64,000 nt of DNA, taken from assembly GCF_030317105.1 (NCBI RefSeq), contig NZ_JASZYG010000004.1, positions 248,001-312,000 on the forward strand. The letters run 5' to 3'. Position 1 is the first letter of the stretch. Every line of letters begins with the position of its first letter. Under the pieces are notes generated by a model. The model made no database searches and had not been told where the DNA came from. It saw nothing but the letters and a program-made list of their open reading frames with translations. This DNA comes from Variovorax brevis. GTDB taxonomy: Bacteria; Pseudomonadota; Gammaproteobacteria; Burkholderiales; Burkholderiaceae_C. Shown here in pieces: positions 16,023-27,699 of this stretch. The translations under genes and the position numbers were made by a program.

Positions 16023-17510
16023 TCAGGTCGCCAGCGTCGCGACGATGGCCTTCGCGCACAGCGTCATGAGGCCGCCGGGAACGATGCCCAGAATCAGGAT
16101 CAGGGCACCGTTGATGGTGAGCACCGTGCGCACGTCACGCGGGGCGGACACCGTGGTGGCCGTCACAGGTTCGTCGAAGTACATGACCTTGACGATGCGC
16201 AGGTAATAAAACGCGCCGACCAGCGACATCATGACCGCGAACACCGCCAGGCCGATATACAAGGCCTGGCCCGATGCGATCAGCGCCTGCAGCACGGCCA
16301 GCTTGGCGTAGAAGCCCACCAGCGGCGGCAAGCCGGCCAGCGAGAACATGGCGATGGCCATGACGCCAGCGTACAGAGGGCTGCGCTGGTTGAGGCCGGC
16401 CAGGTCGACGATCTCTTCGCTTTCGAAGCCTTCGCGCGCCAGCAGCAGGATGATGCCGAAGCTCGCCAGAGTCGTCAGCACATAGGTCACGATGTAGAAC
16501 ATCGAGGCGCTGTACGCAAACTGGGCGTTGTAGGTGTTGTCGTTGACCACGCCTGCCACCAGACCCAGCAACATGAAGCCCATCTGCGAAATGGTCGAAT
16601 AGGCCAGCATGCGCTTGAGGTTGGACTGCGCAATGGCCGCAAGGTTGCCGATGATGAGCGACCCGATTGCCAGCAGCGCGAGCATCTGCTGCCAGTCGAT
16701 GGCGAGCGGCAACAGCCCCTCCACCAGCAGGCGGATGATGATCGCGAAGGCAGCGAGCTCAGGCGCAGCGCCAATCAGCAGCGTGACCGCCGTCGGTGCG
16801 CCTTGGTAGACATCAGGCACCCACATGTGGAAAGGCGCCGCCCCCACCTTGAACGCCAGTCCGGCAACGATGAACACCAGGCCGAACACCAGCACCTGGT
16901 GCTTGACCGCACGGCTCGCGATGGCCTTGAAGACTTCGTTGATGTCCAGCGAGCCCGTGGCACCGTAGATCATCGACAAGCCGTACAGCAGGAAACCGCT
17001 GGCCAGCGCGCCCAGCACGAAGTACTTCATGGCGGCTTCGCTCGCGACCGCGTTGTCGCGGCGCAGTGCGACCAGCGCATAGCTCGAAAGCGTCAGCAGT
17101 TCCAGGCCCAGGTAGATCAGCAGGAAGTTGCTGCCGGAGATCATCACGAACATGCCCAGCAGCGCGAACATGCTCAGCGTGAACAGTTCACCGCCGCGCA
17201 GCATGTCGCGATCCGCGGCGTAGGGACGGCCGTAGACCAGCGTCACCATGAGCGCAATGGCGGAGAAGCACTTGAGCCAGTTGCCCATCGGGTCGCTCAC
17301 CACCATTCCGTTGAAACCGTAGATGGTCTTGCCGGCCGTCGCATTCAGGCCGGTGAGCAGTGCTACAACGGCCAGCGTGGCCAGCGTGAGGATGTAGGTA
17401 CGGGTGCGGCGCGGATCTTTCGACGACAGGTCGATGAGCGCGATGAAGCAGGCCATCACCAGGAGCACCAGCTCCGGGTAAATCGTGATCCAGCTGAGTT
17501 TGTCAATCAT
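16023..17510 (-). CDS. nuoN: NADH-quinone oxidoreductase subunit N
   Basis: Antiporter-like proton channel subunit of complex I, 495 residues, about 14 membrane segments. The conserved helix-5/7 region [14 protein letters not shown] (about 128-141) carries the key glutamate and [15 protein letters not shown] (about 293-307) the key lysine of the channel. It is last of the fourteen nuo genes, 22 bases after nuoM. Confidence 0.96.
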   Translation of the reverse strand: MIDKLSWITIYPELVLLVMACFIALIDLSSKDPRRTRTYILTLATLAVVALLTGLNATAGKTIYGFNGMVVSDPMGNWLKCFSAIALMVTLVYGRPYAADRDMLRGGELFTLSMFALLGMFVMISGSNFLLIYLGLELLTLSSYALVALRRDNAVASEAAMKYFVLGALASGFLLYGLSMIYGATGSLDINEVFKAIASRAVKHQVLVFGLVFIVAGLAFKVGAAPFHMWVPDVYQGAPTAVTLLIGAAPELAAFAIIIRLLVEGLLPLAIDWQQMLALLAIGSLIIGNLAAIAQSNLKRMLAYSTISQMGFMLLGLVAGVVNDNTYNAQFAYSASMFYIVTYVLTTLASFGIILLLAREGFESEEIVDLAGLNQRSPLYAGVMAIAMFSLAGLPPLVGFYAKLAVLQALIASGQALYIGLAVFAVMMSLVGAFYYLRIVKVMYFDEPVTATTVSAPRDVRTVLTINGALILILGIVPGGLMTLCAKAIVATLAT

Positions 17511-17532
17511 CTCGTTCTCTTGTTCAGCTCGG

Positions 17533-19008
17533 TCAGGGCAACTTTGAAATCGACACGTGGTGCAGCAGGTCCGCCACCGACGCGTTCATCACGTCCGTGA
17601 TGGGCTTGGGGTCCAGGCCCATCCACAGCACGGCAATGGCCAGCAGCGCCAGCATGAGGAATTCGCGGCCGTTGATGTCCGTGAGTTCCTTGACGTGGTC
17701 GTTGCCGGGCTCGCCCAGGTACACGCGCTTGTACATCCACAGCGTGTAGGCGGCACCGAAGACGAGGGCCGTCGCTGCGCCGAAGCCCAGCCAGAAGTTG
17801 GCCTTGACCGCGCCCAGGATGACCATCCACTCGCCGACGAAACCAGCCGTCGCGGGAAGGCCGCAATTGGCCATCGCGAACAGCAGCGCAAAGGCCGCGA
17901 ACTTGGGCATGGTGTTGACCACGCCGCCGTAGTCGGCGATCTCGCGCGAATGCACACGGTCGTACAGCACGCCGATGCAAAGGAACATCGCGCCCGACAC
18001 GAAGCCGTGGGCGATCATCTGCACGATGCCACCGGCCATGCCGATGTCGTTGAAGATGAAGAAGCCCAGCGTCACGAAGCCCATGTGCGCAACGGACGAA
18101 TAGGCCACCAGCTTCTTCATGTCCTGCTGCACAAGCGCGACCAGACCCACATAGATCACCGCGATGAGCGACAACGCAATCATGAACCATGCCCATTCGT
18201 GCGCCGCGTCAGGCGCAATCGGCATCGAGAAGCGCAGGAAACCGTAGGCGCCCAGCTTCAGCATGATGGCCGCCAGAACGGCGGAACCGCCGGTGGGCGC
18301 CTCGACGTGCACGTCCGGCAACCACGTGTGCACCGGCCACATCGGCACCTTCACGGCAAAGGCCGCGAAGAAGGCGAAGAACAGCATGGTCTGCGCGTGG
18401 CTGCTGATCTTCATCTGGTGCCAGGTCAGGATGTCGAAGCTGCTGCCCGAGGCGTTGTAGAGGTAGATCAGCGCAACCAGCAGGAGCAGCGAGCCCAGCA
18501 AGGTGTACAGGAAGAACTTGAAGGCCGCGTAGATCTTGTTCGGGCCGCCCCAGATGCCGATGATGAGGTACATCGGAATGAGGGTCGCTTCGAAGAAGAC
18601 GTAGAACAGCACGCCGTCCAGCGCGGCGAACACGCCGATCATGAAGCCCGACAGGATCAGGAACGCGCCCATGTACTGGTTCACGCGCTCGGTGATCACT
18701 TCCCACGCCGAGATCACCACGACCACCGTGATGAAGGAGGTCAGCAGCACGAACCACAGCGACAGGCCGTCAAGACCCACGTGATAGTTGACGTTGAAGC
18801 GCTGGATCCACGGGGCCTTTTCGACGAACTGCATCGCCGAAGTGCCCAGCTGGAAGCCGGTGTAGAGAGGAATCGTGACCACGAAGCTCACGATGGAGCC
18901 AACGAGCGCGAACCAGCGAACCGCTCTCGCGTTCTCGTCACGACCGAAGGCCAGCAGCAAGGCGCCGATAACGATCGGCACCCAGATGGCAAGACTCAGC
19001 AAACCCAT
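17533..19008 (-). CDS. nuoM: NADH-quinone oxidoreductase subunit M
   Basis: Second antiporter-like proton channel, 491 residues. [13 protein letters not shown] (about 140-152) holds the helix-5 glutamate, and the block [14 protein letters not shown] (about 298-311) and [16 protein letters not shown] (about 227-242) are standard. It lies between nuoL (25 bases) and nuoN (22 bases). Confidence 0.96.
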   Translation of the reverse strand: MGLLSLAIWVPIVIGALLLAFGRDENARAVRWFALVGSIVSFVVTIPLYTGFQLGTSAMQFVEKAPWIQRFNVNYHVGLDGLSLWFVLLTSFITVVVVISAWEVITERVNQYMGAFLILSGFMIGVFAALDGVLFYVFFEATLIPMYLIIGIWGGPNKIYAAFKFFLYTLLGSLLLLVALIYLYNASGSSFDILTWHQMKISSHAQTMLFFAFFAAFAVKVPMWPVHTWLPDVHVEAPTGGSAVLAAIMLKLGAYGFLRFSMPIAPDAAHEWAWFMIALSLIAVIYVGLVALVQQDMKKLVAYSSVAHMGFVTLGFFIFNDIGMAGGIVQMIAHGFVSGAMFLCIGVLYDRVHSREIADYGGVVNTMPKFAAFALLFAMANCGLPATAGFVGEWMVILGAVKANFWLGFGAATALVFGAAYTLWMYKRVYLGEPGNDHVKELTDINGREFLMLALLAIAVLWMGLDPKPITDVMNASVADLLHHVSISKLP

Positions 19009-19033
19009 TTTTGTTTTTCTCCAGCGCCGTTGC

Positions 19034-21067
19034 TTATCGCTTGAACCATACGAAGTACGACATCAGCACGAAGACACCCAGCAGCATCCCGAAAGCGTAG
19101 TGGTAGATGAAGCCCGTCTGCACCCAGCGCACGACGCTCGACACCTTGCCAATCAGCTTCCAGGAACCATTGACGATTGCACCATCGATCAGGCCCTGGT
19201 CTCCGCCCTTCCACAGGCCGATGCCGAGGCCTCGCGTGGCGCGGGCGATCACGTTCTCGTTGAACCAGTCCATGTAGTACTTGTTCTCGAGCAGGTTGTA
19301 GATCGGACCGAAGGCGCGCTTGATCGCAGCCGGCACGGCCGGGTTGATCAGGTACATGTACCAGGACAGCACCACACCCCCCAGGGCGAGCCAGAACGGC
19401 AGCGCGGTCAGGCCGTGAATGGCCATGGCCATCGGGCCGTGGAAGGCTTCTTCGAGTTCCTTCATGGCGTGATGCTTCGTGGCGTCGACCGCGATCGAGT
19501 CCTTGAAGAATTCGCCGAAGAGCATCGGATCGATCGTCATGTAGCCGATGACCACCGACGGAATGGCCAGCAGCACCAGCGGCAGCCACACCACCCACGG
19601 CGACTCGTGAGGCGACGAATGATTGTCGTGATGGCCGTGGTCGGGTTCGTCGTGTGCGTCGTGATGATGCGCGTCCGGGTTCTGGTCGTAGCGTTCCTTG
19701 CCGTGGAAGACGAGGAAATACATGCGGAACGAATAGAAGGCCGTGACGAACACGCCTGCGAGCACCGCGAAATACGCGAAGCCGGCGCCCGCCAGATGGC
19801 TTTCCTTGACGGCCTCGATGATGCTGTCCTTGGAATAGAAGCCCGCGAAGAGCGGCGTTCCGATCAGCGCCAGCGAACCCAGCAGCGAGGTGATCCAGGT
19901 GATCGGCATGTACTTGCGCACGCCGCCCATCCAGCGGATGTCCTGGTTGTGGTGCATGCCGATAATGACCGAGCCCGCGCCGAGGAACAGCAGCGCCTTG
20001 AAGAAGGCGTGCGTCATCAGGTGGAACACCGCGACCGAATAGGCCGAAGCGCCCAGCGCCACCGTCATGTAGCCCAGCTGCGAGAGCGTCGAATAGGCCA
20101 CCACGCGCTTGATGTCGTTCTGGATGATGCCCAGGAAGCCCATGAACAGGGCCGTGATGGCACCGATCACCAGGACGAAGCTCAGCGCCGTGTCGCTCAG
20201 TTCGAACAACGGCGACATGCGCGTCACCATGAAGATGCCGGCCGTCACCATCGTTGCCGCGTGAATCAGCGCGGAAATAGGCGTCGGGCCTTCCATCGAA
20301 TCGGGCAGCCAGACGTGCAGCGGAAACTGCGCGCTCTTGCCCATCGCGCCGATGAACAGGCAGATGCAGATCACGGTGATCAGCATCCAGTTGGTGCCCG
20401 GAAAGGTGATCTGCGCAATCTCGTTGGCCTTGGCGAAGGCTTCGTGGTAGTTCAGCGTGCCCGCATAGGCGGCGATCAGGCCGATGCCCAGGATGAAGCC
20501 GAAGTCACCCACGCGGTTGACCAGGAAGGCCTTCAGGTTCGCGAAGATGGCGGTCGGCTTGTTGTACCAGAAGCCGATCAGCAGGTAGGACACGAGGCCC
20601 ACCGCTTCCCAGCCGAAGAACAGCTGCAGCATGTTGTTGCTCATGACGAGCATCAACATCGAGAAGGTGAACAGCGAGATGTATGCGAAGAAGCGGTTGT
20701 AGCCCTCGTCTTCTTCCATGTAGCCGATGGTGTAGATGTGCACCATCAGCGACACGAAGGTCACGACGCACATCATCATGGCGGTGAGGCCGTCGACCAG
20801 GAAACCGACTTCCATCTTCAGGCCGCCGACGACCATCCATTCGTAGATGGTGGCCTCGAAGCGCGCGCCGTCGGAAACGACGCTGTTGAGCGTCATCGCC
20901 GAAATCACGAAAGCGATGAACACGCCCAGGATGGTGAGCGAATGCGTGACGACGCGGCCAATGTGGTTGCCGCCGAACTTGGTGCCGAACAGGCCGGCAA
21001 TGACCGACCCGACCAGGGGTGCCAGCGGAACCGCCAGCAGCGTGGATGCAGAAAGTGTGGAGCTCAT
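19034..21067 (-). CDS. nuoL: NADH-quinone oxidoreductase subunit L
   Basis: Distal proton channel of complex I with the long lateral helix at the C-terminus; 677 residues, slightly longer than the roughly 613 of E. coli. Motifs include FGWEAVGLVSYLLIGFW (about 144-160) and FPLHVWLPDSMEGPTPISAL (about 244-263). The extra length includes a cytoplasm- or periplasm-facing loop very rich in His and Asp (around residues 460-485, bases 19610-19690), between two membrane segments. The loop could bind metal but its role is unknown. It follows nuoK by 13 bases. Confidence 0.96.
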   Translation of the reverse strand: MSSTLSASTLLAVPLAPLVGSVIAGLFGTKFGGNHIGRVVTHSLTILGVFIAFVISAMTLNSVVSDGARFEATIYEWMVVGGLKMEVGFLVDGLTAMMMCVVTFVSLMVHIYTIGYMEEDEGYNRFFAYISLFTFSMLMLVMSNNMLQLFFGWEAVGLVSYLLIGFWYNKPTAIFANLKAFLVNRVGDFGFILGIGLIAAYAGTLNYHEAFAKANEIAQITFPGTNWMLITVICICLFIGAMGKSAQFPLHVWLPDSMEGPTPISALIHAATMVTAGIFMVTRMSPLFELSDTALSFVLVIGAITALFMGFLGIIQNDIKRVVAYSTLSQLGYMTVALGASAYSVAVFHLMTHAFFKALLFLGAGSVIIGMHHNQDIRWMGGVRKYMPITWITSLLGSLALIGTPLFAGFYSKDSIIEAVKESHLAGAGFAYFAVLAGVFVTAFYSFRMYFLVFHGKERYDQNPDAHHHDAHDEPDHGHHDNHSSPHESPWVVWLPLVLLAIPSVVIGYMTIDPMLFGEFFKDSIAVDATKHHAMKELEEAFHGPMAMAIHGLTALPFWLALGGVVLSWYMYLINPAVPAAIKRAFGPIYNLLENKYYMDWFNENVIARATRGLGIGLWKGGDQGLIDGAIVNGSWKLIGKVSSVVRWVQTGFIYHYAFGMLLGVFVLMSYFVWFKR

Positions 21068-21080
21068 GTGATTCTTCTTG

Positions 21081-21389
21081 TTATCCCTTGAGCTCGTTCA
21101 GCTCGTCGACGTTGATGTTCGACTTGTTGCGGAACAGGAGAACCAGCAATGCCAGGCCGATCGCCGACTCGGCGGCAGCGACGGTCAGGATGAAGAACAC
21201 GAAGATCTGTCCGTGCATGTCGCCCAGGTAGTAGGAGAAGGCGACGAAGTTCATGTTCACGGCCAGGAGCATCAGCTCGATGGCCATCAACAGCACGATC
21301 AGGTTCTTGCGGTTCAGGAAGATGCCGATCACCGACAGCGCGAACAGCATCGCGCCCAGCGAAAGGTAATGTCCGAGCGTGAGCGTCAT
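21081..21389 (-). CDS. nuoK: NADH-quinone oxidoreductase subunit K
   Basis: Small three-helix subunit, 102 residues, with the two conserved membrane glutamates visible in [11 protein letters not shown] (about 32-42) and [11 protein letters not shown] (about 67-77). These belong to the half-channel next to the quinone site. The start overlaps the end of nuoJ by four bases. Confidence 0.96.
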   Translation of the reverse strand: MTLTLGHYLSLGAMLFALSVIGIFLNRKNLIVLLMAIELMLLAVNMNFVAFSYYLGDMHGQIFVFFILTVAAAESAIGLALLVLLFRNKSNINVDELNELKG

Positions 21390-22039
21390 GCCTTGGCTCC
21401 AGTCTTTTCTTCTTCAGTGGCCGGGGCGACCGGTTCGGCCGCACGCGTCACCGGCATCTGCACGATGCGCACGCGGTCGCGCGCCTTCACACGCACGGCA
21501 ATCGCCGGATCGATGTGCTTGCTGTCCTTGCGCGCACGCAGCGTGAGTGCGATGGCTGCCACGATGGCGACCAGAAGGATGACTGCGGCAATTTCAAGCG
21601 GATACAGGTACTCCGTGTAGAGCATCTTGCCCAACTCGAGCGTGTTGGAGGTGTTGGGCGCGGCCGCTGCGGCATCGCCACGGGGCGCCTCGGGTCGGAA
21701 GCCTCCCATCAGCACGCCGATCATTTCAAGCGCGATGACGGCGCCGACGCCACCGGCCAGCGGAAAGTGCTTCCAGAAGCCTTTTCGCAAGCCTTCGATG
21801 TCGATGTCCAGCATCATCACGACAAAGAGGAACAGCACCATCACGGCACCGACATAGACGAGCACCAGCGAAATCGCCAGGAACTCGGCGCGCAGCAGCA
21901 ACCAGATGGCCGAAGCCTGGAAGAACGCCAGCACCAGAAACAACGCCGAATAAACCGGGTTGCGCGCAGTGATGACGCGGAACGCTGAAAACAGCAGCAC
22001 CGCGGCAAAAAGATAGAACAGACCGGTCTTGACGTCCAT
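21386..22039 (-). CDS. nuoJ: NADH-quinone oxidoreductase subunit J
   Basis: Five-helix membrane subunit, 217 residues. The conserved [18 protein letters not shown] block (about 59-76) includes the pi-bulge helix. After the last membrane segment there is a roughly 45-residue hydrophilic tail, longer than in E. coli, rich in Ala/Pro/Glu. It lies 37 bases after nuoI and is coupled to nuoK. Confidence 0.95.
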   Translation of the reverse strand: MDVKTGLFYLFAAVLLFSAFRVITARNPVYSALFLVLAFFQASAIWLLLRAEFLAISLVLVYVGAVMVLFLFVVMMLDIDIEGLRKGFWKHFPLAGGVGAVIALEMIGVLMGGFRPEAPRGDAAAAAPNTSNTLELGKMLYTEYLYPLEIAAVILLVAIVAAIALTLRARKDSKHIDPAIAVRVKARDRVRIVQMPVTRAAEPVAPATEEEKTGAKA

Positions 22040-22076
22040 GGATCGAGTTCGTTACGGGTTGAGCGCGAAGCACCGC

Positions 22077-22595
22077 TCAGCGGTACTTGGCATCGGCCGC
22101 CTTGTTGGCGGCAATTTCGGTTTCGTAGCGGTCGCCGACGGCGAGCAGCATGTCCTTGGTGAAGTACAGGTCGCCCCGCTTTTCGCCGTGGTATTCGAAG
22201 ATGTGGGTTTCGACGATGGAGTCGACCGGGCAGCTTTCTTCGCAGAAGCCGCAGAAGATGCACTTCGTCAGGTCGATGTCGTAGCGCGTGGTGCGGCGCG
22301 AGCCGTCGTCACGCACGTCGGATTCGATGGTGATGGCGAGCGCCGGGCAAACGGCCTCGCAGAGCTTGCAGGCAATGCAGCGCTCTTCACCGTTTTCGTA
22401 GCGGCGCAGCGCGTGCAGGCCACGGAAACGCGGCGACAGCGGCGTCTTTTCTTCGGGGAACTGCACTGTGATCTTGCGGCTGAAGGCGTATTTGCCGGTC
22501 ACGGCCAGACCCTTGAACAACTCGATCAGCATGAAGCTGGACAAGAAGTCCTTCAGCGAGAACGGTGCCGAAGCTGTTGCGGTTTGCGCAGACAT
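22077..22595 (-). CDS. nuoI: NADH-quinone oxidoreductase subunit I
   Basis: Ferredoxin-like subunit carrying clusters N6a and N6b, 172 residues. Two CxxCxxCxxxCP motifs are complete: [12 protein letters not shown] and [12 protein letters not shown]. The start at MSAQTA (22595) is used, five bases after nuoH; an earlier in-frame ATG would run into nuoH. Electrons pass from NuoG through this subunit to NuoB. Confidence 0.95.
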   Translation of the reverse strand: MSAQTATASAPFSLKDFLSSFMLIELFKGLAVTGKYAFSRKITVQFPEEKTPLSPRFRGLHALRRYENGEERCIACKLCEAVCPALAITIESDVRDDGSRRTTRYDIDLTKCIFCGFCEESCPVDSIVETHIFEYHGEKRGDLYFTKDMLLAVGDRYETEIAANKAADAKYR

Positions 22596-22600
22596 GGCGA

Positions 22601-23677
22601 TTACTTCCAGATGTTGAACGGGGTCTGCATCCATGCGCCGACCACCACCAGCCACACCAGCGTGACGGGGATGAAGATCTTCCAGCCCAGACGCATGATC
22701 TGGTCATAGCGGAAGCGCGGGAAGGTCGAGCGCACCCACAGGAACATGGTGACCACGCAGAAGGTCTTGGCGCCGAGCCAGATCCAGCCGGGGATGAACG
22801 AGAGGAACTCGAACGGTGGCAGCCAGCCGCCCAGGAACAGGATCACGCACAGGATCGAGACCAGCCACATGTTGGCGTATTCGGCCAGGAAGAACATGGC
22901 GAAGCTCATGCCCGAGTACTCGATCATGTGGCCCGCGACGATTTCCGATTCGCCTTCCACCACGTCGAAGGGGTGGCGGTTCGTCTCGGCCAGGCCGGAG
23001 ATGAAGTAGACGAAGAAGATCGGCAGCAGCGACAACCAGTTCCACGACAGGAAGCCCACGCCCATCGAGGCGAAGTGGCCCTTGCCCTGGCCCGTGACGA
23101 TGTCGCTCATGTTCAGGCTGGCGGACACCATCAGCACCACGACGAAGCAGAAACCCATCGCGATTTCGTAGCTCACCATTTGCGCCGATGCGCGCAGCGC
23201 GCCCAGGAAGGCGTACTTCGAGTTCGAGGCCCAGCCGGCGATGATCACGCCATAGACTTCCAGCGACGTGATGGCCATCACGAAGAGCAGGCCGGCGTTG
23301 ATGTTGGCCAGCGCCACGTCCGGACCGAAGGGAATCACCGCCCATGCGGCCAGCGCCGGCATGATGGTCATGATCGGGCCGAGAAAGAAGAGGCCCTTGT
23401 TGGCCACCGTCGGCGCGATGATTTCCTTGGTCATCAGCTTGAGCGCGTCGGCGATCGGCTGAAGCAAGCCCATCGGGCCGATGCGGTTGGGGCCGATGCG
23501 GATCTGCGTGAAGCCGATGGCCTTGCGTTCCCACAGCGTGAGGTACGCGACGGCGCCCATCAGCGGCAACACGACGACGATGATCTTGATCAGCGTCCAG
23601 ATCACCGGCCAGACGACCGCGGTCCACCAGCCTGCCGAGGCCAGGCCCAGGCCGAATCCGTAGATCGAATCGATCAT
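22601..23677 (-). CDS. nuoH: NADH-quinone oxidoreductase subunit H
   Basis: Membrane subunit that forms the quinone chamber and links the peripheral and membrane arms; 358 residues, eight predicted helices. The signature [19 protein letters not shown] (about 61-79) and the acidic loop [19 protein letters not shown] (about 226-244) are both present. The start overlaps the nuoG stop by four bases. Confidence 0.96.
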   Translation of the reverse strand: MIDSIYGFGLGLASAGWWTAVVWPVIWTLIKIIVVVLPLMGAVAYLTLWERKAIGFTQIRIGPNRIGPMGLLQPIADALKLMTKEIIAPTVANKGLFFLGPIMTIMPALAAWAVIPFGPDVALANINAGLLFVMAITSLEVYGVIIAGWASNSKYAFLGALRASAQMVSYEIAMGFCFVVVLMVSASLNMSDIVTGQGKGHFASMGVGFLSWNWLSLLPIFFVYFISGLAETNRHPFDVVEGESEIVAGHMIEYSGMSFAMFFLAEYANMWLVSILCVILFLGGWLPPFEFLSFIPGWIWLGAKTFCVVTMFLWVRSTFPRFRYDQIMRLGWKIFIPVTLVWLVVVGAWMQTPFNIWK

Positions 23678-25806
23678 GCCAGGGCCTCCTGTGCCTGACG
23701 TGCGTCAGCCGTGAATTGCAGCGACGGTGCGCGGCGCACGATCGAGTCGAGTTGGTAGATGCTGGCAACGACCGGCGCGGCTTGCGCGGCGGTGGAGACC
23801 TCGGCTTGCGCCTTGGTCGTGTTGTTCAGCTTGTCGGCCGGCACTTGGGCCGCCACACCGGCCGATTGCAGGACTTCAGCGGTCGATTCGAACGCGAAGC
23901 CTTGCAGGCCCAGCAGGTTGCCCAGCACGCGCAGCACCTTCCATGCGGGGCGTGTTTCGCCCAGCGGCTTGACCACGGCGTGGAAGCTTTGAACGCGGCC
24001 TTCGGCATTGACGAAAGAGCCCGGCGTTTCGGTGAATGGCGCGATCGGCAGCAGCACGTCGCTGAATTCCAGGTTTGCCTTGAATGGACTGAGCGTGACG
24101 ACCATCTGCGCCTTGGACAAGGCTTCGGCGGCAGCGCGGCCGGCAGCCGAGTCGAACACCGGTTCGGTGTTCAGCAGGATGGCGGCCTTCAGGCCACCCG
24201 CCAGCATTTGAGCAGCGTTGGCACCGCCATTGCGCGGCTGTGCACCCACCCACTGGGCGCCGACCGTGTTGGCGGCTTCCGTGAGGTAGCCCACCGTCGC
24301 GCCTGTTTGCGCGCCGATCCAGTTGGCCAGCGAGAGCAGCGATGCAGCCTGCGCATGGTGCGCAGCGGCGTTGCCCAGCAAGATGGCTTTGCGCTCGCCG
24401 CCGAGCAGCGAAGCAGCCATCGCCTTGGCGCCGTCGTTGGCTTCGACGCCAGCGACCGGTGCCGAAGCGCCCGTGCTTTGCGCAATAGCGCTCGCGACGC
24501 CCGCCAGGGCAGCGACCCATTGGTCAGCTTCAACCACGGCAGCGTTCGCAACGGGCATCGCCCATGCATCGTGGCCGTTCATCGATGCCTTCGAAGTGAC
24601 GACGCTCACCGCCCCACCCTTGCGGACCGCTTGCCGAATGCGCTGCGCGAACAGCGGATGGTCCTTGCGCAGGTTCGAGCCGATCACCAGCACGCGCTGG
24701 AGATTCGACAGCGAAGCAATCGAGGTGCCGAGCCAACGCACGCCGTCCGTCGCTTCAAAGGAAGCGTGACGCAGGCGGTGGTCGATGTTGTCGCTGCCCA
24801 GGGCACGCGTCAGCAACGCGGCAAGGTGCAGTTCTTCCAGCGTGCTGTGCGGGCTGGCCAGCGTACCGATGCTTTGTGCACCATGGTCCGCCTTGATCTG
24901 CTTCAGGCCATTGGCCACGTATTCGAGCGCGGTCTGCCAGTCCACTTGCTGCCATTGGCCGCCTTGCTTGAGCATGGGCTGCGTGAGGCGCTCGGGACCA
25001 TTCAGCGCTTCATACGAGAAGCGATCGCGGTCAGCAATCCAGCATTCGTTGACTTCTTCGTTCTCCAGCGGAACGACGCGCATGACCTTGTTGCTCTTGA
25101 CCTGGACGATCAGGTTGGCACCCGTCGAATCGTGCGGGCTCACCGACTTGCGGCGCGACAGCTCCCACGTGCGGGCGCTGTAGCGGAAGGGCTTGCTCGT
25201 GAGCGCGCCGACCGGGCAGATGTCGATCATGTTGCCGGACAGCTCGGAATCCACCGACTCGCCCACGAAGGCTTCGATCTCGGCGTGCTCGCCGCGATGC
25301 GACATGCCAAGTTCCATCACGCCGGCCACTTCCTGGCCGAAGCGCACGCATCGCGTGCAGTGGATGCAGCGGCTCATCTCTTCCATGCTGATGAGCGGGC
25401 CCACGTCCTTGTGGAACACCACGCGCTTTTCTTCTTCGTAGCGCGAGCTGGAACCGCCGTAGCCGACGGCCAGGTCCTGCAGCTGGCATTCACCGCCCTG
25501 GTCGCAGATAGGGCAATCCAGCGGGTGATTGATGAGCAAAAACTCCATCACCGATTGCTGGGCCTTGATGGCTTTGTCGCTCTTGGTGCGGACGATCATG
25601 CCCTGCGTCACCGGCGTGGCGCAGGCCGGCATCGGCTTGGGTGCCTTTTCGATGTCGACCAGGCACATGCGGCAGTTGGCCGCAATGCTCAGCTTCTTGT
25701 GATAGCAGAAATGCGGAATGTAGGTGCCCGCCTTGTCGGCTGCATGCATGACCATGCTGCCTTCGGCGATTTCAACCTTCTTGCCGTCGAGTTCGATTTC
25801 AACCAT
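23674..25806 (-). CDS. nuoG: NADH-quinone oxidoreductase subunit G
   Basis: Large iron-sulfur subunit, 710 residues. The N-terminal ferredoxin domain has CYHKKL, NCRMC and the following cysteine of cluster N1b. The next region has [10 protein letters not shown], then a molybdopterin-oxidoreductase-like C-terminal body that binds no cofactor in this family. This is shorter than the 908-residue E. coli form and matches other betaproteobacterial NuoG. It lies 13 bases after nuoF. Confidence 0.95.
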   Translation of the reverse strand: MVEIELDGKKVEIAEGSMVMHAADKAGTYIPHFCYHKKLSIAANCRMCLVDIEKAPKPMPACATPVTQGMIVRTKSDKAIKAQQSVMEFLLINHPLDCPICDQGGECQLQDLAVGYGGSSSRYEEEKRVVFHKDVGPLISMEEMSRCIHCTRCVRFGQEVAGVMELGMSHRGEHAEIEAFVGESVDSELSGNMIDICPVGALTSKPFRYSARTWELSRRKSVSPHDSTGANLIVQVKSNKVMRVVPLENEEVNECWIADRDRFSYEALNGPERLTQPMLKQGGQWQQVDWQTALEYVANGLKQIKADHGAQSIGTLASPHSTLEELHLAALLTRALGSDNIDHRLRHASFEATDGVRWLGTSIASLSNLQRVLVIGSNLRKDHPLFAQRIRQAVRKGGAVSVVTSKASMNGHDAWAMPVANAAVVEADQWVAALAGVASAIAQSTGASAPVAGVEANDGAKAMAASLLGGERKAILLGNAAAHHAQAASLLSLANWIGAQTGATVGYLTEAANTVGAQWVGAQPRNGGANAAQMLAGGLKAAILLNTEPVFDSAAGRAAAEALSKAQMVVTLSPFKANLEFSDVLLPIAPFTETPGSFVNAEGRVQSFHAVVKPLGETRPAWKVLRVLGNLLGLQGFAFESTAEVLQSAGVAAQVPADKLNNTTKAQAEVSTAAQAAPVVASIYQLDSIVRRAPSLQFTADARQAQEALA

Positions 25807-25819
25807 ATTGTTTTAGGCC

Positions 25820-27163
25820 TCAGACCTTTGCGGGGGCCTTGGGAACGTAGCCGGGCACCAGTGCCTCGAACTCGTGCCGGAAATGTTTGATCATGGCGCG
25901 CACCGGCATTGCGGCGGCATCGCCCAGCGCGCAGATCGTGCGGCCCTGGATGTTGTCGGCCACGGAGTTGAGCAGGTCGATGTCGCTCGGCTTGCCTTGG
26001 CCGTTGTGGATGCGATCCACCACGCGCCACAGCCAGCCCGTGCCTTCGCGGCAGGGCGTGCACTGGCCGCAGGATTCGTGCATGTAGAAGTACGAGAGGC
26101 GCTTGAGCGACTCGACCATCGAGCGGCTGTCGTCCATGACGATCACGGCGCCCGAGCCCAGCATGGAGCCGGCCTTGGCGATGGAGTCGTAGTCCATCGT
26201 GCATTCCATCATGATGGATGCAGGCAGCACCGGCGCGGACGAACCACCGGGAATCACAGCCTTCAAGGTGCGGCCCTTGCGCACGCCACCCGCCAGCTCG
26301 AGCAGCTTGGAAAACGGCGTGCCCATCGGGATCTCGTAGTTGCCCGGCAACTCGACGTCACCGCTCACCGAATAGATCTTGGTGCCGCCGTTGTTCGGCT
26401 TGCCGCATTCGAGGTAGGCCTGGCCACCGTTGTTGATGATCCACGGCACGGCCGCGAAGGTCTCGGTGTTGTTGATCGTCGTCGGCTTGCCATACAGGCC
26501 GAAGCTCGCCGGGAACGGCGGCTTGAAGCGCGGCTGGCCCTTCTTGCCTTCGAGCGATTCGAGCAGCGCGGTTTCTTCGCCGCAGATGTAGGCGCCAAAG
26601 CCATGAGCCGCGTGCAACTGGAAGTTGTAGTTGCTGCCCATGATCTTGTCGCCGAGGTAGCCGGCGGCGCGGGCTTCTTCCAGGGCTTCTTCAAAGCGGT
26701 CGTAGGTCTGGAAGATTTCGCCGTGGATGTAGTTGTAGCCCACGCTGATGCCCATTGCATATGCAGCGATGGCCATGCCTTCGATCACCATGTGCGGGTT
26801 GAACTGCAGCAGGTCGCGGTCCTTGCACGTGCCCGGTTCGCCTTCGTCCGAATTGCAGACGAGGTACTTCTGGCCCGGGAACTGGCGGGGCATGAAGCTC
26901 CACTTCAGGCCCGTCGGAAAGCCTGCGCCGCCACGGCCACGCAGGCCCGAGGTCTTGACTTCGGCAATCACCTGGTCGGGTGTCAGGCCCTCTTCCAGGA
27001 TCTTGCGCAGCGCCTTGTAGCCGCCGCGCGCTTCGTAGTCCGCCAGGCGCCAGTTGGTGCCGTCGAGGCCCGCGTAGATCTGCGGGTCGATGTGACGGTT
27101 GTGGAAGCAGGTCTGGACGCCGGTCGCCTGGAACTGCGCCAGCACTTGATCGGCGGTCATCAT
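25820..27163 (-). CDS. nuoF: NADH-quinone oxidoreductase subunit F (NADH-binding)
   Basis: Flavoprotein subunit where NADH is oxidised; 447 residues. [17 protein letters not shown] (about 69-85) is the NADH/FMN-binding glycine loop, and [15 protein letters not shown] near residue 360 with a later CALGDAA motif holds the N3 [4Fe-4S] cluster. The ATG at 27163 overlaps the nuoE stop (ATGATG), so a start at 27160 is equally possible. Confidence 0.95.
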   Translation of the reverse strand: MMTADQVLAQFQATGVQTCFHNRHIDPQIYAGLDGTNWRLADYEARGGYKALRKILEEGLTPDQVIAEVKTSGLRGRGGAGFPTGLKWSFMPRQFPGQKYLVCNSDEGEPGTCKDRDLLQFNPHMVIEGMAIAAYAMGISVGYNYIHGEIFQTYDRFEEALEEARAAGYLGDKIMGSNYNFQLHAAHGFGAYICGEETALLESLEGKKGQPRFKPPFPASFGLYGKPTTINNTETFAAVPWIINNGGQAYLECGKPNNGGTKIYSVSGDVELPGNYEIPMGTPFSKLLELAGGVRKGRTLKAVIPGGSSAPVLPASIMMECTMDYDSIAKAGSMLGSGAVIVMDDSRSMVESLKRLSYFYMHESCGQCTPCREGTGWLWRVVDRIHNGQGKPSDIDLLNSVADNIQGRTICALGDAAAMPVRAMIKHFRHEFEALVPGYVPKAPAKV

Positions 27164-27699
27164 GATGCGCTCCCTTCGGCGGCACGCAGGCCATCGACGA
27201 GTTGATCGAGCTTGTCGTTGCTCATGAAGCTGCACATCGTGCGGTCGTTCACCAGCATCACCGGCGAATCGGCGCAAGCGCCCAGGCATTCGCTTTGCTG
27301 GAGCGTGAACAGGCCGTCGGGCGTGGTCTCGCCCATCTGGATGCCCAGCTTCTTTTCGAGGTGCGCGAGCGCCACGGCGCCGTCGCGCAACTGGCAAGGC
27401 AGGTTGGTGCAAACGTTCAGCTTGAACTTGCCCACCGGCCGCTGGTTGTACATGTTGTAGAAGGTCGTGACCTCATGCACGGCGATGGGCGCCATGTCGA
27501 GGTACGCGCCGATCTCGCGCTCGCGCTGCAGGCTCACGAAGCCCTCTTCCTGCTGGACGATCGCCAGGCAGGCCATCACGGCGGATTGCTTGCCTGCGGC
27601 CGGATACTTGGCCACTTCGCGCGCAAAGCGATCGAGCGTCGCCTGCGACAAGGGCGCGGATGCGCTTTGGGTGTTGTCGGAAGTCATGTGATCACTCAT
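27160..27699 (-). CDS. nuoE: NADH-quinone oxidoreductase subunit E
   Basis: Thioredoxin-fold [2Fe-2S] subunit (cluster N1a), 179 residues. The four ligands are in CTNLPC and, further on, CLGAC. The ATG at 27699 overlaps the nuoD stop by four bases, which favours it over the ATG four codons later at 27687. Confidence 0.95.
   Translation of the reverse strand: MSDHMTSDNTQSASAPLSQATLDRFAREVAKYPAAGKQSAVMACLAIVQQEEGFVSLQREREIGAYLDMAPIAVHEVTTFYNMYNQRPVGKFKLNVCTNLPCQLRDGAVALAHLEKKLGIQMGETTPDGLFTLQQSECLGACADSPVMLVNDRTMCSFMSNDKLDQLVDGLRAAEGSAS

Noticed and set aside
15714..21091. Several 490-740 codon plus-strand frames opposite nuoN, nuoM and nuoL
   Set aside because: They are shadows of the complex I genes: composition is unnatural and no family features are visible, while the minus-strand proteins are complete and canonical.
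23716..25890. A 724-codon plus-strand frame opposite nuoG
   Set aside because: Antisense shadow; the opposite strand encodes an intact NuoG with all cluster ligands.
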